A stretch of DNA of 16,826 bases, taken from the NCBI GenBank assembly GCA_017963165.1, contig JAGCTZ010000172.1, forward strand, positions 1 to 16,826. The letters are read 5' to 3'. The notes beneath the pieces were generated by a model. That model was not told the DNA's origin. It made no database searches and saw only the letters and a list, made by a program, of their open reading frames with translations. Position numbers and translations under genes: made by a program. This DNA comes from Treponema sp. Lineage in GTDB: Bacteria > Spirochaetota > Spirochaetia > Treponematales > Treponemataceae. Positions 6,416-13,089 of the stretch are shown here, in pieces. How positions within the stretch are numbered: the first letter of the stretch is position 1; each line of letters opens with the position of its first letter.

Positions 6416-7891
6416 ATGAGTGATATTCTTACATCAATAATCGAAAAACGGAAAAATGATATAGAACGTTCTGGCATAACCTTTGGTTTCGACTTACCCC
6501 AAAAACGCCGGCGCCCAGTCCATAAGTTTCTCACACAAAAAGGAGTAATTCTCGAAGTAAAACGTGCCTCTCCAAGCAAGGGCGACATTTGTCCGGACCT
6601 GGATGCAGCGCAAACTGCCGTCTCGTATGCAAAAGCCGGGGCCGCTGCAATCAGCTGTCTTACAGAAACAAATTATTTTAAGGGTAATCTTGGAGACCTT
6701 ATGAATGTCTGCACAAGCCTTGATAATCTTGAATCACAAAGCGGAAAACCACTTCCCGCAGTATTACGAAAAGATTTTCTTTTATCCTCGGAAGAAATTG
6801 AAGTTTCTTACCTGGCCGGTGCTGACGCAGTTTTATTGATTGCAAGAATACTTGATAACCAGACTATCGTACAAATGGCAAAAACCGCAGCTGCCCACGG
6901 AATGACAAGCCTTGTAGAAGTCCGAACAGAAGAAGATTTAGAAAAACTTCGTGCAGTTTCGTTAGCCACAGATAACAACCATATAGTTTGCGGAGTAAAC
7001 AGCCGCGACCTTGCAACCTTTAAAATTGACTTACTCCGTCCCTGCCTGCTTTTGAATAAAATCCAAAGTATTCTGGGAGACCAGGCTCGCGTGGTTTTTG
7101 AAAGCGGAGTTACAAATTATGAATGTGCCGCTTCTGTTGGCGCGCTTGGTTTTACAGGACTCTTACTAGGAGAAGCTGCTGCCAAAAATCCCCAGCTCAG
7201 ACAAGGACTTGTAGATGCATTCTCTTCCGCCAGCCCCAGCCCAAATTCCGGATTCTGGAAAACATTTGCCTGCGACCTTTCTCAATCAAAAAAGCCATTG
7301 GCAAAAATCTGCGGGCTTACAAGAATAGAAGATGCCCTGCTCGCTCAAGAACTTGGAGCAGTTTTTACAGGCTTTATTTTTGCAGATGCCTTTCCAAGAA
7401 GCCTCACACACGAAGGCCGGCTTGAAAAACTCCTTCCACAGTTAGACAAGCTTAACACTAAAAAGGTTGCAGTAATTGTAGACCTGAACTCTCAAGAAGC
7501 CAAAACTGCAATTAATTATGTAAAGCTTGGAATTTTTGATGTCCTTCAATTTCATAAAATTCCGTATGAAAAAGTTAGTCATGACTTACTTAAGCTGCCA
7601 CATTTTTTTGCAATAGACAGCCTTGAAGAATACGAAAGACTTATTTCAAAAGGAGAACTTCGCGTTCTTTTAGATTCAAAAACAATTACAAAAACTGCCG
7701 GCCAGTCACAATCTTTTAAAACAACCTACGAAGTAAAATGGCTTGCAGGAGGAATCACCCCTGAAAATGCCGTCGCATTAATAAATCAAAATCACCCGGA
7801 ACTAATCGACATTTCCGGTGGAATCGAAGATGCAGATACCCCCGGAATTAAAAATCACAATAAATTACAAAAACTTATGGAGGAATTATGA
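6416..7891 (+). CDS. trpCF: Fused indole-3-glycerol phosphate synthase / phosphoribosylanthranilate isomerase
   Basis: Bifunctional protein of 491 residues with two TIM barrels. Residues 1 to about 265 are TrpC, which closes the indole ring: EVKRASPSKG (47-56), K119 in LRKDF, E168 in LVEV, N195 in VNSRDL and E229 in ESGV match the catalytic set. Residues from about 295 are TrpF: C299 in KICGLTR is the expected general base, followed by FADAFPRS (322-329), LLD (418-420), LAGGITPENA (443-452) and IDISGGIE (464-471). TrpF is the more diverged half. ATG 6416 is chosen because GGAG (6407-6410) sits at five bases; the in-frame ATG at 6362 lies inside a repeat without a ribosome site and would add 18 unrelated residues. 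The stop overlaps trpB as ATGA. Confidence 0.94.
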   Translation: MSDILTSIIEKRKNDIERSGITFGFDLPQKRRRPVHKFLTQKGVILEVKRASPSKGDICPDLDAAQTAVSYAKAGAAAISCLTETNYFKGNLGDLMNVCTSLDNLESQSGKPLPAVLRKDFLLSSEEIEVSYLAGADAVLLIARILDNQTIVQMAKTAAAHGMTSLVEVRTEEDLEKLRAVSLATDNNHIVCGVNSRDLATFKIDLLRPCLLLNKIQSILGDQARVVFESGVTNYECAASVGALGFTGLLLGEAAAKNPQLRQGLVDAFSSASPSPNSGFWKTFACDLSQSKKPLAKICGLTRIEDALLAQELGAVFTGFIFADAFPRSLTHEGRLEKLLPQLDKLNTKKVAVIVDLNSQEAKTAINYVKLGIFDVLQFHKIPYEKVSHDLLKLPHFFAIDSLEEYERLISKGELRVLLDSKTITKTAGQSQSFKTTYEVKWLAGGITPENAVALINQNHPELIDISGGIEDADTPGIKNHNKLQKLMEEL

Positions 7892-9138
7892 TACATTCAG
7901 ATCAGGGATTTTTTGACACCTTTGGCGGAAAATATGTTGCAGAAGTTTTACGCCGCCCGCTTGATGAGCTTGAAGTTGCTTTTCACGAAGCAATGAAAGA
8001 TCCGTCTTTTTTACAGGAACTCAAAACAATCCAGCAAGATTATATAGGACGAGAAACCCCTCTTTTATTTGCAGAAACTGCAACAAAGCTTTTGGGTGGT
8101 GCACAGATTTACATAAAGCTCGAAGGACTTGCAAACACAGGCGCCCACAAAATAAACAATGCAATTGGTCAATGTCTGCTTGCTAAACGCATGGGCAAAA
8201 AACGCATAATTGCAGAAACAGGTGCCGGCCAGCATGGAGTAGCAACTGCAGCAGCCTGTGCCAAGCTTGGCCTTGACTGTACCGTTTATATGGGTCAGGT
8301 TGATGTCCGCCGTCAACAGCCAAACGTAGCCGCCATGGAATTATATGGAGCCAAGGTTCACGCAGTAACATCCGGTAGCCGCACCCTCAAAGATGCTGTA
8401 AACGAAGCAATGCGCGACTGGGCAGCAAATCCTGACACAACTCATTATGTTTTGGGAAGCGCACTTGGTCCAGCTCCCTTCCCGGATATGGTAAGAGAAT
8501 TCCAAAGTGTAATTGGCCGCGAAGTAGAAGAACAGATTGCTGCACGCAAGCTTGATGTAGAAGCCCTAATTGCCTGTGTAGGAGGAGGTTCAAACTCAAT
8601 AGGATTTTTTGCTCCCTTCATAGACAAGCCAAACCCACGCCTCATTGGAGTAGAAGCCGGTGGAATTGGAGACGGTATAGGTCAGAATGCAGTGCGCATG
8701 AGTGGAAAAGCAAGCCGCGACGGAATTATGCACGGCTACAAATCCCGCTTTCTTTTAGACGAAGATGGACAGGCACTTCCAACCCGTTCAATTTCTGCAG
8801 GACTGGATTATTGTGGAATAGGGCCGCAGCTTGCAAGTCTTGGTAAGCAGGGACGCATAGAATTCACCTATGCCCGCGACGAAGAAGCTTTAAACGCCGT
8901 GAAGTTTTTTGCCCGTAACGAAGGAGTTTTATTTGCAATGGAAAGTGCCCACGCGGGAGCCGAGGCAATTAAGCTGGCACCAAAGCTTCCAAAAGATAAG
9001 GCAATTATCATTAACATGAGCGGCCGAGGCGACAAGGATGTATTCATTACCTGCCCTGTATTCCGCCGTGAAGAATGGCTGAGCTTCCTTCACGCCGAAA
9101 TTGAACGCCTTGAAAATAACAGAGAGATTCATGACTAG
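7888..9138 (+). CDS. trpB: Tryptophan synthase beta subunit
   Basis: PLP enzyme that condenses indole with serine to give tryptophan, working as an alpha2beta2 complex with TrpA. At 416 residues it is slightly longer than the usual 395-405 of TrpB1. GGKYV near 13, the PLP lysine K88 in NTGAHKINNA, E110 in AETGAGQHG, the phosphate-binding loop GGGSNS (232-237) and GRGDKD near the C-terminus are all present. These mark the TrpA-partnered TrpB1 class rather than TrpB2. The start codon overlaps the trpCF stop (ATGA), with GGAGG just upstream inside trpCF, implying translational coupling. The TAG stop is followed at once by a family-3 hairpin element. Confidence 0.97.
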   Translation: MIHSDQGFFDTFGGKYVAEVLRRPLDELEVAFHEAMKDPSFLQELKTIQQDYIGRETPLLFAETATKLLGGAQIYIKLEGLANTGAHKINNAIGQCLLAKRMGKKRIIAETGAGQHGVATAAACAKLGLDCTVYMGQVDVRRQQPNVAAMELYGAKVHAVTSGSRTLKDAVNEAMRDWAANPDTTHYVLGSALGPAPFPDMVREFQSVIGREVEEQIAARKLDVEALIACVGGGSNSIGFFAPFIDKPNPRLIGVEAGGIGDGIGQNAVRMSGKASRDGIMHGYKSRFLLDEDGQALPTRSISAGLDYCGIGPQLASLGKQGRIEFTYARDEEALNAVKFFARNEGVLFAMESAHAGAEAIKLAPKLPKDKAIIINMSGRGDKDVFITCPVFRREEWLSFLHAEIERLENNREIHD

Positions 9139-9211
9139 TGTGTAAGGCCGCTGGCGGCCGGTGTTAAATAGCAAGGCGTTAAAAAAATTGCGAAAGCAAT
9201 TTTTAGCCTTA
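9139..9211 (+). repeat. Family-3 stop-codon-anchored hairpin element, copy 2 (trpB-trpA junction)
   Basis: Begins at the base after the trpB TAG. The first 27 bases are identical to copy 1 after leuS, including the GGCCG/CGGCC hairpin. The second stem has outer arms AAGGC (9173-9177) and GCCTT (9206-9210), the same GTT/A internal loop, and inner AAAAATTGC (9183-9191) paired with GCAATTTTT (9196-9204) around a GAAA tetraloop. Compared with copy 1, both arms of both stems changed together, so pairing is conserved. Confidence 0.8.
9183..9204. terminator. Terminator-like hairpin inside the trp operon
   Basis: A 9-bp perfect stem with a stable GAAA loop whose right arm ends in five T. The base of the stem is A:T-rich, so termination is probably partial, but it may reduce readthrough into trpA or act as an RNA-processing site. 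It is part of the family-3 repeat. Confidence 0.4.
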
Positions 9212-9234
9212 CCAATTTGAGGAGAATTAATTAT

Positions 9235-9987
9235 ATGTATAAAATTCAATTAATGAGCCATCTTGTTGCAGGCTACCCTACAGACGAAATTGCTTTTACA
9301 GCAGCCCGAGCCCTGATTCGTGGCGGTGCAGATATTCTTGAAATTCAGCTGCCCTTTAGCGACCCAAGTGCAGACGGACCAGCTATTCAGGGAGCCTGTA
9401 CAAAAGTCCTGGAGCGTGGTTACTGCACAACAGATGGACTTGCCTTTATAGCAAAACTCCACCAGGAGTTTTCACAAGTTAAAATCTATCTTATGAGCTA
9501 CGGTTCTCTTGTCTATACTCCAGGCGTAGAAAACTTTTGCAAACGTGCAGCCCAGGCTGGCGTTACCGGCATGATTATCCCCGACCTCCCTTTTGATTAT
9601 GACGAAGGATTAACCACAGCCTGCCGTGCCAATGGCATGGAAAACATTCCTGTTGCAGCTCCAAGTATGTCACCCGAGCGTCTTTCAAAACTTGCCCATG
9701 CAGGCTTTCCATATATTTATGCAGCCCTTCGCACAGGCATTACAGGCACAAATACAACAATAGACAAAAGCACACTGGACTTTCTTGAAAAAGTAAAAGA
9801 AGGTGGTTCTAAAGTTTATGGTGGATTTGGAATCTCAAACGGAGAACAGGCAAAGGCTCTTGCCTCTACAGTAGAAGCAATTGTTGCAGGTTCGGTTTTT
9901 GTTAAAATTATTACTGAATATCAGAACGATATCGACAAGCTTGCCGCTGCCGTAGAAGCAAAGGCAAAGGAACTAACGCAATCCTAA
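9235..9987 (+). CDS. trpA: Tryptophan synthase alpha subunit
   Basis: TIM-barrel enzyme that cleaves indole-3-glycerol phosphate and channels indole to TrpB. It is 250 residues long. Catalytic E36 (in ILEIQLPFSDP) and D47 (in SADGP) correspond to Glu49 and Asp60 of the enteric enzyme. IIPDLPFDY, the AALRTGITG loop, GGFGIS and GSVFVKII follow in order. ATG 9235 is chosen because GAGGAGA (9219-9225) stands nine bases upstream; the in-frame TTG at 9217 falls at the edge of that ribosome site. It is the last gene of the operon and the only trp gene not tightly linked to the previous one: 96 bases separate it from trpB, mostly a hairpin repeat. Confidence 0.95.
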   Translation: MYKIQLMSHLVAGYPTDEIAFTAARALIRGGADILEIQLPFSDPSADGPAIQGACTKVLERGYCTTDGLAFIAKLHQEFSQVKIYLMSYGSLVYTPGVENFCKRAAQAGVTGMIIPDLPFDYDEGLTTACRANGMENIPVAAPSMSPERLSKLAHAGFPYIYAALRTGITGTNTTIDKSTLDFLEKVKEGGSKVYGGFGISNGEQAKALASTVEAIVAGSVFVKIITEYQNDIDKLAAAVEAKAKELTQS

Positions 9988-10045
9988 GGTCCCTTCCCTT
10001 CGACAAGTTCAGGACAAGCCGGACACAGAGACCCCGGATTTCTAT
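9988..10045 (+). repeat. Convergent intergenic region with a family-1 repeat
   Basis: The gap between the trp operon and the convergent signalling operon. It holds the family-1 core CTTCGACAAGTTCAGG (9998-10013, one mismatch) and an outer inverted pair GGTC (9988-9991)/GACC (10030-10033). No U-tract terminator is evident for trpA. Confidence 0.65.
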
Positions 10046-10073
10046 ATACACAGGCTACCAGCGGCCTTACACA
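10046..10073 (-). repeat. Family-3 element, copy 3, 5' part only
   Basis: On the minus strand TGTGTAAGGCCGCTGG begins at 10073, the base directly after the TAA of the STAS gene. AGGC/GCCT can still pair, but the second hairpin seen in copies 1 and 2 is absent or unrecognisable and the sequence runs into the family-1 copy. Confidence 0.7.
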
Positions 10074-10400
10074 TTATTTAACTTCCGTGACGGAGTTTAT
10101 CAAATTAAACTCCGACTTAAACCCGGTTGAGGCAATAGCTTTATCTGCTTCGTTTGACATTGTCATAAAGTACAACTTATGACCGGCATCTTCAGAATCA
10201 TTAAAAGCTGCCATCAAAAGCCCTATTCCGGAAGCATCAAGTTCTATAAGGCGAGACATATCAAGTACAATATTGTTTTTCTGAACAGCATCATACAAGG
10301 TATCCTGAAATTCACCAAGCGTATAGGCATTCAAAGCGCCTTCAAGTTCATATAAGTGATAGTTTGCACCATCTTTTTCTGTAATTGCAATTTGTTCCAT
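10074..10400 (-). CDS. STAS-domain anti-sigma-factor antagonist (SpoIIAA/RsbV-like)
   Basis: Small cytosolic partner-switching protein of 108 residues, a single STAS domain. When unphosphorylated such proteins bind an HPK-type kinase/anti-sigma factor and free its target. The phosphorylation loop is LDASGIGLL, with S57 as the expected phosphosite, preceded by the usual beta strand NNIVLDMS. ATG 10400 follows AGAGGAGA at about nine bases. It is the last gene of a minus-strand operon behind two SpoIIE-type phosphatases, its likely activators, with a 39-base gap. No kinase gene lies in the window, so the downstream target (sigma factor or other output) is unknown. Confidence 0.88.
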   Translation of the reverse strand: MEQIAITEKDGANYHLYELEGALNAYTLGEFQDTLYDAVQKNNIVLDMSRLIELDASGIGLLMAAFNDSEDAGHKLYFMTMSNEADKAIASTGFKSEFNLINSVTEVK

Positions 10401-10420
10401 AATTTTCGTTCTCCTCTTTC

Positions 10421-10439
10421 ACCAACGGTTTTACACACA
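10421..10439 (-). repeat. Possible degenerate family-3 element after the large phosphatase gene
   Basis: Directly after the stop codon (10442-10440) the minus strand reads TG then TGTGTAAAACCGTTGG, which matches the family-3 start at most positions (GG to AA, C to T). It could be a decayed copy or a chance similarity. Confidence 0.3.
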
Positions 10440-13088
10440 TTACAATCCTGCCATTTTGAGCATTTCATCAAGATTGCTCAAATCTGGAATGTCAGGATCA
10501 TCCGGCAGGACATTCTTATTAATAAAGAAATCATCCTCGGCTGCGGCAGGGGCAGATTCTTCAGATGGTGTTTCAACGGACTCCACAGCCACGTTATTTT
10601 CAGTTGCCCCTTCGACAGGCTCAGGAACCCCAGATTCGTCTTCAACCACTGCAGATTCTTCTTCAACGACAGGTGTTTCGTCAGCCACAGGAGCTTCGTC
10701 AGTCACAGGAGCTTCGTCAGTCACAGGAGCTTCGTCAGTCACAGGAGCTTCGTCAGTCACAGGAGCTTCGTCGACAGGAGCTTCGTCGACAGGAGCAGAT
10801 GCTTCATCAACAACTGGAGCTTCTTCAGCAGGAGCTGCATCACCCTCTGGCACGTTTTCAACAACAGATTCTTCTGCGGCAGACTCTTTTTCGTCGGTAA
10901 CCTCTTCTTCATCAACATAAGCACGTGCAGTTTCATATTTAAGAACGAGGATAGAAACGTCGTCTTCCATTTCCTTTGACATAAACTTCATAAGACTGTC
11001 AAAAGTAAACTGGGTCATACGCTGTGCAGGATATGTTGAGTTATCAAGAATACACTGCTGAATACGTTCCTTACCAAACTGTTCACCACGAAGCGAGTGA
11101 GACTGAACAAGACCGTCTGTACAGGCAAGAATAATATCACCACGATTAAGCTTTGTAGTCTTTACCGAAATATACGGAGAAATATCCTTTACGAATCCAA
11201 GAATATGTCCACTACCCTGAATCTCGATTACGTTGTTATAAACCTGAGTATACATCATCAAAGCAGGAATACCACAGTTGATGTAATACATTGTATCAGT
11301 TTCAAAATCAATCAAAGCAAAAAGACCGGCAAAGATTGTACCCTTGTTTAAAGAGTCTCGAATAAAGCTGTTGATTTTAATTACCAGATCTTTAAAGTCA
11401 TGAGTTTCGGCAAGATATGTACGGATAATAGACTTTAAGATAACCATGTTCATAGAAGCGGCAATACCTTTTCCAGACATATCACCAACTACAAACAAAT
11501 GGCGTGTATCAGTAAGACGAATCATATCAATGAATTCACCACCAATGTTTCGGGCAGGAACCATCAGATAACCTGTATCAACCTTAGGATTCTTAACATG
11601 ATCAATATTTTCCTGAATGGAAGTAATAATCTGAGAAGACATCTTGATTTCGCGGTTTACAACAGAGATGATTTCCTTATTAGAAATGTTACGCATATAG
11701 TAACCGAATACAAAGAAGTATGAATAAAGCTTAAGGAACACGTTATAGTCATATTCCTTGTAGTGGTCACCAGAAATCTTTTTACCCAATGTAATCAAAC
11801 CAAGAATATTGTGACCTTCGTTCAAAATAAACATTGCGTCAGACTTGGTATCGTCAAAGAATTTCAACAACTGATCATCAATAGAAGAAAGATCATGAAC
11901 GTTTCCTATTTGTGAATAACAAACTACAGAACGGTTGATATTAAGCAGTGTTTCAAACATTGTAGTGTTGATAGGAATTGTTGTTGTAAATCCATTCGAA
12001 GTATATGCAGTTTCGAGCATGTTCTTATTGTTAAGGATATAAACGTTTACTGAAGAAGATTCTACGTTACGACGGAAAATCTCATACATTTTGTTCGTAA
12101 TTGTATCCATTTCACCGCTGTAGTCGATTTTGGCAAGCTGTTTTTCAAGAGCAGGACCATAATCTGCAGTATAAAGCTTAGAGTTGTTAGTCATTACATC
12201 AGCAATAATAAGGGCAAACAAAACTGCAATAATTGACAGGACTACAAAAACAGATATAAAACTGAACTTAAACAGATTACCCTGTGGCTGAAGGTACATT
12301 ACTGCAATACCGATAGCACAAGCAGGAATAATATATGAAACAACATTCTTTATAATAGTAGCAATATACGCCTTACCAGAAGGAACAGTAACCTTTCTAA
12401 GTGCAATAACGACAAGAACATACATTGCAACATAAGCATACATATAAAGAGAAACAAAAGCTGCCTTTATATTACCGATGTACTGGAAGAAGAACATAAG
12501 CACCCACATAAGTGCAAGACCTTCGGCAATAACAAGACACTGATACTTCTGAAGCTGACTTCCCTTTCTTTCCTGGAAAACCATAAGGAACAGGAATGCA
12601 GTACCAGGAAGAATAAACTTATAAACAGCATTATACAGGAAAACCCAGTCCCAAGGGAAATAATTCTGAACTTCGCCGGAAAAGAGTCTTTCGGAACCAA
12701 CGTTCATGCTCAGTTCTGCGTCTACAGAAATATCCTTAAACTGGAAGAACACAATGTAAACAACAAAAAGATAAAGCAGCCACTGAATGATTTTAGGGAA
12801 TACCTTTTGAATTCTGTGCGAAATGCCCACAAGTCCATAACTGAATGAAACAAAGAATAGGCCGTCAAAACAGAAAATAATACGTACAAATTGAACAGTA
12901 AGCGATTCAAGCCATTTATCCTTGAAAAGCATTACAAGAATATAAAGGAATACTTCTACAGAAGCAAACAGTAAAGGTACAAGCAGAGAGTTACCTGTAT
13001 TGCCTAAAAGATTTCCTTTTTTATCAATATAGTATGTAAGGTATATAAAGCATAATAAAAGAATACAATTTAATAGAATAAATACCAT
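10440..13088 (-). CDS. Polytopic membrane SpoIIE/PP2C-type serine phosphatase with GAF-like region and acidic repeat tail
   Basis: A protein of 882 residues. Residues 1-300 hold about eight or nine hydrophobic segments (near 2-20, 36-54, 66-86, 98-116, 148-170, 183-204, 210-231, 244-266, 275-297), so this half is an integral membrane sensor. About 325-470 resembles a GAF domain. About 500-718 is the SpoIIE/PP2C domain: PARNIGGEF (511-519), GDMSGKG (535-541), CTDGL (656-660) and EDDVSIL (708-714). The first motif has Glu where the family usually has a metal-binding Asp. After 720 comes an acidic Pro/Glu/Ala tail with PVTDEA repeats and a conserved-looking end, DPDIPDLSNLDEMLKMAG. The likely substrate is the phosphorylated STAS protein encoded next. 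The start is one base after the previous stop, so translation is probably coupled. Confidence 0.87.
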   Translation of the reverse strand: MVFILLNCILLLCFIYLTYYIDKKGNLLGNTGNSLLVPLLFASVEVFLYILVMLFKDKWLESLTVQFVRIIFCFDGLFFVSFSYGLVGISHRIQKVFPKIIQWLLYLFVVYIVFFQFKDISVDAELSMNVGSERLFSGEVQNYFPWDWVFLYNAVYKFILPGTAFLFLMVFQERKGSQLQKYQCLVIAEGLALMWVLMFFFQYIGNIKAAFVSLYMYAYVAMYVLVVIALRKVTVPSGKAYIATIIKNVVSYIIPACAIGIAVMYLQPQGNLFKFSFISVFVVLSIIAVLFALIIADVMTNNSKLYTADYGPALEKQLAKIDYSGEMDTITNKMYEIFRRNVESSSVNVYILNNKNMLETAYTSNGFTTTIPINTTMFETLLNINRSVVCYSQIGNVHDLSSIDDQLLKFFDDTKSDAMFILNEGHNILGLITLGKKISGDHYKEYDYNVFLKLYSYFFVFGYYMRNISNKEIISVVNREIKMSSQIITSIQENIDHVKNPKVDTGYLMVPARNIGGEFIDMIRLTDTRHLFVVGDMSGKGIAASMNMVILKSIIRTYLAETHDFKDLVIKINSFIRDSLNKGTIFAGLFALIDFETDTMYYINCGIPALMMYTQVYNNVIEIQGSGHILGFVKDISPYISVKTTKLNRGDIILACTDGLVQSHSLRGEQFGKERIQQCILDNSTYPAQRMTQFTFDSLMKFMSKEMEDDVSILVLKYETARAYVDEEEVTDEKESAAEESVVENVPEGDAAPAEEAPVVDEASAPVDEAPVDEAPVTDEAPVTDEAPVTDEAPVTDEAPVADETPVVEEESAVVEDESGVPEPVEGATENNVAVESVETPSEESAPAAAEDDFFINKNVLPDDPDIPDLSNLDEMLKMAGL
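10610..10625 (+). repeat. Family-1 repeat core inside the phosphatase coding region
   Basis: CTTCGACAGGCTCAGG, one mismatch from the family core, lies in frame. On the coding (minus) strand it encodes VPEPVEG (821-827) within the disordered acidic tail. This shows that the repeat can occur inside a tolerant protein region. Confidence 0.75.
10684..10787. repeat. 18-bp tandem repeat encoding PVTDEA units
   Basis: Five successive units of GTCACAGGAGCTTCGTCA (first with GCC), from 10684 to about 10772, then 15-bp shortened units (GACAGGAGCTTCGTC). Unit lengths are multiples of three, so copy-number change would keep the frame. Several units are identical in DNA, suggesting recent expansion. There are no spacers, so it is not a CRISPR. 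Confidence 0.9.
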
Positions 13089-13089
13089 A

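Noticed and set aside
9217..9234. TTG start for trpA
   Set aside because: It sits at the edge of the GAGGAGA ribosome site used by ATG 9235.
10684..10800. CRISPR-like regular repeats
   Set aside because: Units are contiguous without spacers, are in frame and encode PVTDEA.
10356..10979. Plus-strand open frames (207, 154 and 111 codons) over the phosphatase tail
   Set aside because: They are opposite-strand readings of the 18-bp tandem repeat and give low-complexity protein (SFVSHR, SSVTGA, QSQELR). The minus-strand frame continues an intact phosphatase.
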